From the NCBI RefSeq assembly GCF_900107925.1, contig NZ_FNUJ01000011.1:1-64000 (forward strand): a stretch of DNA of 64,000 nucleotides, given 5' to 3'. Below the pieces are notes generated by a model. That model was not told where the DNA came from and ran no database searches. It saw only the letters and a program-made list of their open reading frames with translations. Each line of letters opens with the position of its first letter. Position 1 is the stretch's first letter. Origin of the DNA: Amycolatopsis pretoriensis. GTDB lineage: Bacteria > Actinomycetota > Actinomycetes > Mycobacteriales > Pseudonocardiaceae. The translations under genes were made by a program, and so were the position numbers. Below are positions 51,564 to 59,662 of this stretch, in pieces.

Positions 51564-54332
51564 GTGACCCGTCGCGACAAGCGTCCCCGCAAGGGCGGCG
51601 ACGCGGCGGATCCACGTCCGGCCGGCGGCCGCTGGCGGCTCCGCAACTGGCGTCTCGGCACGAAGCTCTTCGCCGTCCTCCTCATCCCCGCGCTGGCGGT
51701 CATCGCGCTCGTCGGCCTGCGGATCAGCTCGGACCTGCGGGACGCCCGGCAGCTCGCGGAGTTCGCCACCCGCGGCCGCGTCGACAGCACGGTCGCCGAA
51801 GCCATCCACGAGCTGCAACGCGAGCGCGACCTCACCGTCCGGTTCGTCGCCAAGGACCGCCAGGGCGACACCGCCGACCTGACCGGCCAGCGCAAACGCG
51901 TCGACCAGGCGATCGGCACGTTCGAACGGACCCTCGCCGACAGTAAACCCCGGCTCGACGCCAAGGCGGCGGAAAGCCTGCAGCAGACCGACGACCGGCT
52001 GCGCGTGCTCGGCGGCCTCCGCTTCTCCGCGGAGCACTCCGCGTTCCCCGCCGACGCCGTGCTGCGCTCCTACAGCGAGCTGATCTCCGGCCTGCTCGAC
52101 ATCAGCGACTCGGCCGCCGCCGACGTCTCGGACCCCGAACTCGCGCGGCTGCGCCTGGCCGGCAACGCGCTGGCCCGGATCAAGGACCAGATGTCGGTCA
52201 AGCGCGCGGTGCTGGCCGAGGCGCTCGCCGCGGGCAGCCTCAACCGCGACCGCACGCGCGCGCTGCTCGGCGCCGAAGCCGAGCTCGCCGCCGCGCGCAA
52301 CGACTACCGCACCTTCGCGACGCCCGAGCAGCAGCGGATGTTCGACGACACCGTGATCGGGCTGGTCGTCGACATCGGCAACGACATGGTCGAGTCCGCG
52401 CTGACCCGCACCGAAAACGGCCAGAACCTCAACGGCCTCGACGCGAACCAGTGGGACGTCTCGGCGACGCACACGGTCAACCTCGCCCACCAGGTGCAGC
52501 AGGCCCTCTTGGTCCAGTTGCAGGAACGCACGGACTCCCTGGCGGCGCAGGCGCGCACGGCGGCGATCTGGGACGGCGGTGTCGTGCTCGGCGTCCTGCT
52601 CGTCGCGGGCGTGCTGTCGGTGGTCATCGCGCGGTCCCTGTTGCGCCCGCTGCGGATCCTGCGCCGGACGGCGCTGGAGGTCGCCGAGCACCGGCTGCCC
52701 GCGGCCGTGCAGAACCTGCTCACCGACCCCGAGCCCGCCCCGGAGAACCTGCGGAAACGGCTGGCCGTCGCGCCGGTCCCGGTGTTCACGCGCGAGGAGC
52801 TCGGCCAGGTCGCGCGGGCGTTCGACGCGGTGCACGGCGAAGCCGTCCGGCTGGCGGGCGAGCAGGCGATGCTGCGCGAGAACGTCAACGCGATGTTCGT
52901 CAACCTCTCGCAGCGCAGCCAGGACCTCGTCGAGCGGCAGCTTTCGGTGCTCGACCGGATGGAGGCCGACGAGCAGGACCCGGACACCCTCGCCGGGCTC
53001 TTCGAACTCGACCACCTCGCGACGCGGATGCGGCGCAACAGCGAGAACCTGCTGGTCCTCTCCGGGCACGACTCGGCGCGCGAGGACGCCGGCGCCGTCT
53101 CGGCCGACGAGATCATCGGCGCCGCGCTCTCGGAGGTCGAGCACTACCAGCGGATCGAGCTCGGGCCGGCGCCGCAGGTCGCCGTGCGCGGGGAAGCCGT
53201 CAACGACCTCGTGCACGTCGTTTCGGAGCTGCTGGAGAACGCGACGCGCTACTCGGGCAAGACGACGGTCACCGTCGCGAGCGCCGAGACCCACGACGGC
53301 GACTGGCAGATCGAGATCATCGACCACGGCGCCGGCATGCCGCAGGCCGAGATCGACCGCACCAACGTGCGGCTCGCGCACCCGCCGGACGTCGACGTCG
53401 AGGTCTCCCGCCGGATGGGCCTGTTCGTCGTCGCGACGCTGGCCACGCGCCACCGCATCGACGTCAGCCTGAGCCCGGGCGCGGACGGCGGGCTCGTCGC
53501 GACGGTCCTGGTGCCCACCGCCCTGATCGTCGAGCTGCCGCCGATGCCCGGCCCGCCCCCGCCCGCCGAGCCCGCCGCCGCGCCCGAGCCGGAGCTGCTG
53601 GCGCCGCTGGCCCCGCTCACGCCGGCCGAGCCGGAACCGGAGCCCGAACCGGAGCCGGAGCCGGAGGAGCTGACCCCGCCGTCGATCGAGGCCGGCCCGC
53701 CGCGCCGGGCGCCCGTGGTGGCCCGCGAGCACAGCCCGGAGTGGCCGACCGCGGACGACGACTCGCACCTGGACTTCGACGCCCCGACCGAGCGGATGCC
53801 CGCCTACCGGGACGTCCTGTCGCGCTGGTTCGACGCGGCGGCCGCGCCCGCGGCGGCACCCGAGCGGCCGGCCGCCGAGCCGCTCCCGGTGGCGCAGGAG
53901 CCCCGGCCCGCCGAACCGCAGCCGCGCCACGCGCTGCCCGCCGCACCCCCGCCGCCCCCGCCGCCGCCGCCGCCCCCGCCGCCGCTTTCACGTGAAAGCG
54001 GCGACCTAGGGGCGGAGCTTTCACGTGAAAGCTCCGCGTCGAACCCGGACGACGAGGACACCGACCCGCAGTTCCCGCCCGTCGCCCCGCCGGCCGCGAT
54101 CGAGCCCGCCTACGAGTGGCCGACCCCGGCCGAGCTGGAGCAGGAGGACGGCGCCGAGGACACCTGGCCGTTCCTGCAGACCGACGACGTCGCCGCCGGG
54201 CCGGGAGCGGTGCCGGAGCAGCGGCCGATACTCTCTCTTTCCCCGGAAGCGGTGCGCGAGCGGATGACGAGCCTTCAAGGCGGCTTCCGGCGAGGGCGTC
54301 ATGCCAGGGGGGACGACACCCGGAACCAGTGA
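51564..54332 (+). CDS. Conservon-type histidine kinase with NIT sensor (CvnA-like)
   Basis: 922 residues, GTG after AAGGAAA. Transmembrane helix about 33-53, extracytoplasmic NIT (nitrate/nitrite-sensing) helical domain to about 330, second transmembrane helix (GVVLGVLLVAGVLSVVIA), HAMP, then an HATPase_c domain with ELLENATRYSG, DHGAGMP and RRMGLFVVATLA. There is no clear phospho-accepting histidine box. The last about 250 residues are Pro/Glu/Ala-rich and end in a basic FRRGRHARG tail typical of CvnA. The usual partners (roadblock, DUF742, GTPase) are absent. Two palindromes lie in its tail (53981-54037). Confidence 0.87.
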   Translation: MTRRDKRPRKGGDAADPRPAGGRWRLRNWRLGTKLFAVLLIPALAVIALVGLRISSDLRDARQLAEFATRGRVDSTVAEAIHELQRERDLTVRFVAKDRQGDTADLTGQRKRVDQAIGTFERTLADSKPRLDAKAAESLQQTDDRLRVLGGLRFSAEHSAFPADAVLRSYSELISGLLDISDSAAADVSDPELARLRLAGNALARIKDQMSVKRAVLAEALAAGSLNRDRTRALLGAEAELAAARNDYRTFATPEQQRMFDDTVIGLVVDIGNDMVESALTRTENGQNLNGLDANQWDVSATHTVNLAHQVQQALLVQLQERTDSLAAQARTAAIWDGGVVLGVLLVAGVLSVVIARSLLRPLRILRRTALEVAEHRLPAAVQNLLTDPEPAPENLRKRLAVAPVPVFTREELGQVARAFDAVHGEAVRLAGEQAMLRENVNAMFVNLSQRSQDLVERQLSVLDRMEADEQDPDTLAGLFELDHLATRMRRNSENLLVLSGHDSAREDAGAVSADEIIGAALSEVEHYQRIELGPAPQVAVRGEAVNDLVHVVSELLENATRYSGKTTVTVASAETHDGDWQIEIIDHGAGMPQAEIDRTNVRLAHPPDVDVEVSRRMGLFVVATLATRHRIDVSLSPGADGGLVATVLVPTALIVELPPMPGPPPPAEPAAAPEPELLAPLAPLTPAEPEPEPEPEPEPEELTPPSIEAGPPRRAPVVAREHSPEWPTADDDSHLDFDAPTERMPAYRDVLSRWFDAAAAPAAAPERPAAEPLPVAQEPRPAEPQPRHALPAAPPPPPPPPPPPPPLSRESGDLGAELSRESSASNPDDEDTDPQFPPVAPPAAIEPAYEWPTPAELEQEDGAEDTWPFLQTDDVAAGPGAVPEQRPILSLSPEAVRERMTSLQGGFRRGRHARGDDTRNQ
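53981..54037. repeat. Two perfect palindromes around TTTCACGTGAAA inside the kinase gene
   Basis: 53981-54002 (22 bp) and 54012-54037 (26 bp) are each perfectly self-complementary and share the core GCTTTCACGTGAAAGC. They are 9 bp apart and encode two LSRES segments in the disordered tail. The core differs from the ParB site GTTTCACGTGAAAC by only the outer bases. Confidence 0.85.
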
Positions 54333-54345
54333 AACGGATTGAGGC

Positions 54346-55023
54346 ATGAGCTCGAAGACGCCCCTGCTGGAAGTGATCGCGCTGGACGCGGCGGACGCCG
54401 AAGGCGCGCAGGCGGGCGGGGCGGACCGCCTCGAACTGGTGACGGACATGGCGCAGGACGGCCTGACCCCGTCGGTGGAAACCCTGCGCGACGTGCTTTC
54501 GGCGACCGACCTCCCGGTGCGGGTCATGTTGCGGGACAACGGTTCCTTCGCCGTCGGTGATCTCGAAGGGCTGCGCGCGGACACCGCCCGGCTGATCGAC
54601 GCGGGCGCGCGCGAGTTCGTCTTCGGCTTCCTGAACATCGACAGCGAGATCGACCTGGACGCCTGCGAAGCGCTGATCAAGGAGGTCGACGGTCTGCCGT
54701 GGACGTTCCACCGCGCCATCGACCGCACCCGGGATCCCTTGCGCGCCTACGAGCAGCTGGCCGAGCTCGGCTGTGACACCGTGCTCGCGGCCGGCCACCC
54801 CAACGGGGTAGCCAGTGGGCTTTCCGTGCTGCAGCGGCTCGCGCAGCGCGACGGCGGTCCGGAGCTGCTCGTCGGCGGCGGCCTGCGCGCGCAGCAGGTG
54901 CACCTCTTGCGCGCGGGCGGGGTGCGCGGGTTCCATGTCGGGAGCGCGGTCCGGCCCGGCGGGTGGCAGTCGCCCGTCGACGCCGAAACCGTCCGGATCT
55001 GGGTGGAACACGTCAAAAACTGA
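54346..55023 (+). CDS. cutC: CutC-family protein
   Basis: 225 residues. TIM-barrel family named for copper homeostasis: LEVIALDAADAEGAQAGGADRLELVTDMAQDGLTPS, VRVMLRDN, FVFGFLNIDSEID, TFHRAIDRTRDPLRAYEQL and DTVLAAGHPNGVASGLSVLQRL. Its true function is debated. Starts 13 bases after the kinase stop and may be cotranscribed with it. Confidence 0.92.
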   Translation: MSSKTPLLEVIALDAADAEGAQAGGADRLELVTDMAQDGLTPSVETLRDVLSATDLPVRVMLRDNGSFAVGDLEGLRADTARLIDAGAREFVFGFLNIDSEIDLDACEALIKEVDGLPWTFHRAIDRTRDPLRAYEQLAELGCDTVLAAGHPNGVASGLSVLQRLAQRDGGPELLVGGGLRAQQVHLLRAGGVRGFHVGSAVRPGGWQSPVDAETVRIWVEHVKN

Positions 55024-55527
55024 TCGACTGCGGAACCCGCAAGCAATAGCGGACCTCCGTATCCGATCCGCAGCTGGCCGGCGGACAATTGCGTGATCCG
55101 CCGGCCGGTTGTACCAGTATTCTTCGGCTTTTGAATCGTTACTTTGAAATTGCATTCGGTTCGTGCGGACGCCGCTCGCCCGGCGGTCGTGCAGGTGCAC
55201 GTGCGATACCGCGGTTGGGCTGCTTGGGGGCTGATGGCCCGGCAGGTGCTGGCTATCGTGGGCTGAAGTCGCGAAACGCCGGCTGGTGCGGCGGGGCGAG
55301 GTGATCTGCGACGGGCGTGTCGCCGTTCACCCGGATGGTGTCAAGAATTGTTCGGCTAGCGCGGGAGGCGTCGCTGTGGGCGCGCGTATTCGGATCGCGA
55401 TCAATTCGATGAGGAGCCATCAAGAAACCAGGATGTCGACCATCCGGTGGATTTTCGCCGCGCGGGATCGGTTGATTCCCCGCGGCGATCGCCCGAGTGC
55501 GTCCGGAACCACCCGAAAGGTTGAATC
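55024..55527. other. Long A+T-richer intergenic region
   Basis: About 500 bp of lower G+C sequence after cutC. A 32-codon frame from 55433 ends at the start of the next gene (GTGA overlap) but has no good ribosome site, so I do not call it a gene. No tRNA-like or repeat structure is recognised; promoter elements for the following small gene are likely here. Confidence 0.5.
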
Positions 55528-55740
55528 GTGACCGGCGCGATACCGCGGCAGCGCGGAACCGAAACCTCCGAAGACGAGTTCGCGAAGCTGGGGCTCGGCG
55601 GCTCGCTCGCCCTCACCGGCCTGCTGGCCGCCGTCAAGATCGCGGAAACCGCCACGGGAGTGGTGCTCACCGCCACCGGGGTCCTGCCCGGTGCCAGTCC
55701 CTCGAAGGAACGGGCTCCGGCCTGGCCCGGCGGGGAATGA
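55528..55740 (+). CDS. Small hydrophobic-core peptide
   Basis: 70 residues. GTG start 8 bases after GAAAGG. A polar N terminus is followed by a Gly/Ala/Leu/Thr amphipathic segment (KLGLGGSLALTGLLAAVKIAETATGVVLTATGVLPG, about 20-55) and a basic/Pro tail. No signal-peptidase site is obvious. No family recognised. It lies 47 bp upstream of a TPR protein on the same strand and is possibly cotranscribed. Confidence 0.5.
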   Translation: MTGAIPRQRGTETSEDEFAKLGLGGSLALTGLLAAVKIAETATGVVLTATGVLPGASPSKERAPAWPGGE

Positions 55741-55787
55741 ACGGGAGCTGCCCGGCACCGGCAGCTCTCTACGGACGGAGGGCTGCC

Positions 55788-56750
55788 ATGACGGGCAGTG
55801 AAGGGCGGGGCGACGTGCGCGGCACGCGCGTGGGTCTCGCCGACGTGCGCCGGCTCGAAGACGTCGTCGCGGAGCTCAGGGCCCTGGACTACCGCTACGG
55901 CGGTGGTGCCTGCCGGGCGGCCGTCGAGGCGCGGCTGCCCGCCGCCGCGGCACTGCTGGACGGCGTGGCCAAGACCGTCGTGCTGGCGCGGCTCTGCACC
56001 GCCGTCGCCGACCTCTGCAACCTGGCCGGCTGGACGAACTTCGACCAGGACCGCCCGGCCGCCGCGCTGGAGGCGTTCGCGCGGGCGCTGGAGCTGGCCG
56101 TCGAAGCCGGGAACGACGACCTGCAGGCCAACATCCGCTACCGCATCGGGCGGCTGCACCTGCACTACGGCGCCGTCGACGCGGCGCTCGGCGAGTTCGC
56201 GCGCGGCCGGGAAGCGGCGCTGCAGGCGCACTCCAAGCTCGCGCAGGCGATCCTGTCGGCCAGCCAGGCGTGGGCGCACGCCAAGAAGGCCGACGTCACC
56301 GAAGCGCTGACCCACCTGCGCCGCGCCCGCCAGGAGTTCGCGGAGGCCGAGGGGCGCGAAACGTCGCCGTGGGCCGCGTTCTTCGGCCCCGCCGACATGG
56401 CCGCCATGGTCGGCACGGTGCACGGCGAACTGGCCCAGGTGGTCGACGTCCGGCACGGCCGCGACGGCATCCCCGCGCTCACCGAGGCGATCGCCGGGTA
56501 CCAGGGCGGGATGACGCGCAGCCGGTCACTGACGTTGATCTGGCTGGCCACCGTGCACGCGCTCGACGGCGACCTCGACGTCGCCATCGCCGTCGGCGAG
56601 GAGGCGATCGAGCTCGCGGGTGCGCTGCGGTCGCCGCGCACGCGCCAGCGGCTGCACTCGCTGTCGGCGGCCGCGCGGCGGTTCTCCGGCAACGCGGACG
56701 CACAGGAGATAGTCGACCGCGTCGACGATCTCGGGCATTCCGGACGATAA
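55788..56750 (+). CDS. TPR-repeat protein (NsdA/BldD-associated-regulator-like, without HTH)
   Basis: 320 residues, ATG after GGACGGAGGG. Made almost entirely of paired helices of tetratricopeptide type (ADLCNLAGWTNFDQDRPAAALEAFARALELAVEAGNDDLQANIRYRIGRLHLHYGAVDAALGEFARGREAALQ). The start LADVRRLEDVVAELRALDYRYGGGACRAAV resembles the region following the XRE helix-turn-helix in NsdA-type regulators, but here no DNA-binding domain precedes it. It may be a peptide- or protein-binding partner. Confidence 0.8.
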   Translation: MTGSEGRGDVRGTRVGLADVRRLEDVVAELRALDYRYGGGACRAAVEARLPAAAALLDGVAKTVVLARLCTAVADLCNLAGWTNFDQDRPAAALEAFARALELAVEAGNDDLQANIRYRIGRLHLHYGAVDAALGEFARGREAALQAHSKLAQAILSASQAWAHAKKADVTEALTHLRRARQEFAEAEGRETSPWAAFFGPADMAAMVGTVHGELAQVVDVRHGRDGIPALTEAIAGYQGGMTRSRSLTLIWLATVHALDGDLDVAIAVGEEAIELAGALRSPRTRQRLHSLSAAARRFSGNADAQEIVDRVDDLGHSGR

Positions 56751-56917
56751 TCGAATGGCCATGGAAAGGTAAACGTCCCGGAAAGTGAAAAGGAGATCCG
56801 CGAAACGGCAGCCAAAAGTAGGTTCCTGGGCGGCCGGATGGCTTCTTATGCTTCTCGGCAACCTGCGGTGAGTATTGGAGCGCAGGCCCGGTCCCCACCG
56901 CCGAGAGGAAATCCCCC

Positions 56918-58564
56918 ATGCGCTTGCGCAAGCTCGTCGCGGCCGCCGTGCCGTTGCCGGCGTTGCTCGGCCTCGCCGTGGCCGTCCCGGCCGCCGCGGC
57001 GACGGAACCCCTGGTCACCCTGGTCGACAGTGCCGCCCCGCTGGTCAACAGCGCCCGCATCGGCGACGTCGCGGGCGGGCAGCAGATCACCGCCGCGCTG
57101 TCGTTGAAACTGCACAACCAGCAGGCGCTGGAAAAGTTCCTCGCCGATGTCCAGAACCCCGCGTCGCCGCAATACCACCACTTTCTGACCCCGGCGCAGT
57201 TCAATGCCGAGTTCGGTCCGACGCAGGCCGATGTGAGCAAGGCCGTCTCATTCCTCGGGAAATCGGGCGCGACCGGGATCGAGGTTTCCGGTAACCGTCA
57301 GGCCATCACGTTCACGGGTTCGGCGGCGCAACTGGAATCGGCGTTCCACACCCGGATCGGGAACTACCACGACCAGGCGTCCGGCCGTGACTTCTTCGCC
57401 AACGACGCGGTTCCCGCCGTGCCGGCCGACGTCTCGAGCGTCGTGGCCAACGTGGTCGGCCTCGACAACCACGCGCTGCGGACGCACGCCCAGGCCGTCG
57501 CGAAGCCCAACGTCGTCAAGGCGGTGACCCCGCCGGTGCTCAAGACCGCTTACGGCACCAGTGGTCTGTCGGCGACGGGCAGTGGCGTGAAGGTCGGTTT
57601 CGTCGAGTTCGACGGCTACCAGAAGTCCAACATCACCAAGTACGACAGCACGTACGGCCTTTCGGCGGGCTCGGTCACGACGGTCCCGGTGAGCGGCGCG
57701 AACTACGACTCGTCGCCGGGCGACGGCCAGATCGAGGTCGAACTCGACATCGAGGTCGTGCACGCGCTGGCGGCCGCGGCGAACGACTACGTGTACGAGG
57801 CCCCGAACAGCGGCGCCGGCGAACTGGCGATGTACCAGAAGATCGCGTCGGACCACACGGTCAACGTCGTCTCGATCTCTTGGGGCGCTTGCGAATCCGC
57901 GGAGGGTTCGAGCGCGGCGAAGAGCGTCAGCAACGCGATCGCGACGGGCACGGCGGAGGGCATCTCGTACTTCGCGGCCGCGGGCGACGACGGAACAACC
58001 GACTGCTACCGCCAGACGGGCTCGACGGCCAAGGCGGTCGACTTCCCGGCGTCCAGCCCGAACGTGACGGGCGTGGGTGGCACGCAGCTGACGGTGACGT
58101 CGTCGAACGCGTACAGCAGCGAGAAGGCGTGGAACGACGGCGCGTCCAACGGTTCGACGGGCGGCGGCATCTCGACGGTGTTCACGGCCCCGTCGTGGCA
58201 GTCCTCCCAGAGCACGACGAACCGCAAGGTCCCGGACGTGTCCGCCGACGCGGCGAGCGGCTCGGGCTACTACATCTACACGGCGGGCGCGTGGGAGACG
58301 GTGTGGGGAACGTCGGGAGCGGCCCCGCTGTGGGCGGCGTTCGCGACGCTGCAGAACCAGGTCCACGGCGGTGGGCTGGGCAACCTGAACCCGAAGTTCT
58401 ATTCGATCGGGAACGGGTCGTCGTACGGGACTGGTTTCCACGACGTGACGACGGGCAACAACACCCTGCACGGGACGACCGGGTTCAGTGCGGGGACCGG
58501 GTATGACCAGGTGACGGGCTGGGGGTCGTTCAAGGGGAGCGGCTTGTCGGGCCTGATCGGCTGA
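56918..58564 (+). CDS. Secreted S53 (sedolisin/kumamolisin-like) protease
   Basis: 548 residues. Signal peptide (MRLRKLVAAAVPLPALLGLAVAVPAAAA), then an activation propeptide (about 35-185, ALEKFLADVQNPASPQYHHFLTPAQFNAEFG). Catalytic domain: Glu and Asp in the EVELD motif (E-x-x-x-D), oxyanion Asp in AAAGDDGTTD and Ser in WGTSGAAPLWAAFA. A C-terminal calcium site FHDVTTGNN..GYDQVTGWGS is present. Acid-active secreted endopeptidase by family. A strong terminator follows. Confidence 0.94.
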   Translation: MRLRKLVAAAVPLPALLGLAVAVPAAAATEPLVTLVDSAAPLVNSARIGDVAGGQQITAALSLKLHNQQALEKFLADVQNPASPQYHHFLTPAQFNAEFGPTQADVSKAVSFLGKSGATGIEVSGNRQAITFTGSAAQLESAFHTRIGNYHDQASGRDFFANDAVPAVPADVSSVVANVVGLDNHALRTHAQAVAKPNVVKAVTPPVLKTAYGTSGLSATGSGVKVGFVEFDGYQKSNITKYDSTYGLSAGSVTTVPVSGANYDSSPGDGQIEVELDIEVVHALAAAANDYVYEAPNSGAGELAMYQKIASDHTVNVVSISWGACESAEGSSAAKSVSNAIATGTAEGISYFAAAGDDGTTDCYRQTGSTAKAVDFPASSPNVTGVGGTQLTVTSSNAYSSEKAWNDGASNGSTGGGISTVFTAPSWQSSQSTTNRKVPDVSADAASGSGYYIYTAGAWETVWGTSGAAPLWAAFATLQNQVHGGGLGNLNPKFYSIGNGSSYGTGFHDVTTGNNTLHGTTGFSAGTGYDQVTGWGSFKGSGLSGLIG

Positions 58565-58576
58565 GGTTTGTGGAGG

Positions 58577-58620
58577 CCGGGGCTGTCGCAACTGTGCGAC
58601 AGCCCCGGTTCCCGTTTTTG
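58577..58620 (+). terminator. Intrinsic terminator after the S53 protease
   Basis: CCGGGGCTGTCGCA pairs with TGCGACAGCCCCGG (58577-58608) around ACTG and is followed by GTTTTTG. Confidence 0.9.
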
Positions 58621-58646
58621 TCGGTGGTCGCTGACACACTGTGCAC

Positions 58647-59489
58647 ATGGCGACACTGGTAGCGACACCGAGAACCCGCGCGCTGGGTTTCGGGCTCCGC
58701 CACGCGCGGGAGGCGCGGGGCTTGGGCGTGCGCGAACTCGCCCGGCTGGCGCAGGTGGTGGCGCAGGATGTGTCGAGCTGGGAGAGCGGGCTGCGGGTAC
58801 CCAGGATGGAGCAGCTGGGCGTGCTGCTCGGGGCGCTGCGGGTGGCGCCGGTGGAGCGGGAACGGCTGGTGGAGCTGGCGCGGAACGCGCGGGAGCCCAA
58901 CTGGCTCGAACGCACGGTGCCGGGTGTCTCCTCGGCTACGGCGACTTACGTGGAGTACGAGCGCGCCGCCACGGGAATGGTCGACTGGGAACCCTTCCTG
59001 GTGCCCGGTTTCCTCCAAGCCCCCGGCTATGCCGAAGCCATCCTGAGCGCCCACCGGCTCCCGCCTCGGCTGATCGAGCGGGAAGTGGCGGTCCGCCTCC
59101 GGCGGCGAGAGGTGCTCACCCGTCGCGAACCGCTGGTGCTCAAGCTCTTTCTCGGCGAAGAAGCCCTTCGCCGGCCCATCGCCGAGCCCGCCGTGATGAC
59201 CGAGCAGTTGCTGCTGCTGGTGCGCGCGGCGCAGCCGCGCACCAGCAGCATCCGCGTGGTGCCCGCGGATGCGGGCTACCACCCCGGGCTGGCCGGGCAC
59301 TTCGTCATCTTCGACTTCGCCCACCTCCCTTCGGTGGTTCACATCGAGCACCTCCGGGGCAGTGCCCACCTCTACGATGGGGATCACGTGGCCGCTTTCC
59401 GGGCGGCCGCGGAAACCCTGGCGGACCTGGCGCTGAGTGAGCGGGAATCGCTCGCACTCATCCAGGGGGTGATCACCGGACTGGAGTGA
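58647..59489 (+). CDS. XRE helix-turn-helix regulator with DUF5753 domain
   Basis: 280 residues from ATG at 58647 (GTG at 58641 is alternative). N-terminal helix-turn-helix GFGLRHAREARGLGVRELARLAQVVAQDVSSWESGLRVPRMEQL, then DUF5753 (about 85-280) including FLVPGFLQAPGYAEAIL and FVIFDFAHLPSVVHIEHL. Typical WhiJ-like regulator of Streptomyces and relatives. Paired with a DUF397 protein one codon downstream. Confidence 0.92.
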   Translation: MATLVATPRTRALGFGLRHAREARGLGVRELARLAQVVAQDVSSWESGLRVPRMEQLGVLLGALRVAPVERERLVELARNAREPNWLERTVPGVSSATATYVEYERAATGMVDWEPFLVPGFLQAPGYAEAILSAHRLPPRLIEREVAVRLRRREVLTRREPLVLKLFLGEEALRRPIAEPAVMTEQLLLLVRAAQPRTSSIRVVPADAGYHPGLAGHFVIFDFAHLPSVVHIEHLRGSAHLYDGDHVAAFRAAAETLADLALSERESLALIQGVITGLE

Positions 59490-59491
59490 GA

Positions 59492-59653
59492 ATGCGCGAG
59501 TGGCGCAAGTCGAGCTACACCGACGAAACCAACTGCGTCGAGGTGCGCCTCGGCCCGGTGTCGCAGATCCGTGACACCAAGGACCGCTCCGGGGGCACGC
59601 TGACCGTCACTGCGGCCACTTGGAGGGCTTTCCTTCGCAAGACTAAGCATTAG
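59492..59653 (+). CDS. DUF397 protein
   Basis: 53 residues starting MREWRKSSYTDETNCVEV and including IRDTKDRSGGTLTV; these W-R-K-S-S-Y, N-C-V-E and R-D-S/T-K-D blocks define DUF397. Starts two bases after the XRE gene stop. XRE/DUF397 pairs are common in actinomycetes, where the small protein modulates the regulator or forms a toxin-antitoxin-like couple. Confidence 0.9.
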   Translation: MREWRKSSYTDETNCVEVRLGPVSQIRDTKDRSGGTLTVTAATWRAFLRKTKH

Positions 59654-59662
59654 TCTGTTGGC

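Noticed and set aside
51522..53930. Minus-strand open frame of about 800 codons
   Set aside because: Antisense to the NIT-domain kinase; composition is biased and motif-free.
53981..54037. Functional chromosome-partition parS cluster
   Set aside because: Core differs at the outer bases from GTTTCACGTGAAAC and no parAB, dnaA or gidB genes are near, so I report it as a palindromic repeat with parS-like core only.
55433..55531. 32-codon frame overlapping the next start
   Set aside because: No ribosome site, no recognisable sequence; overlap with the GTG at 55528 may be chance.
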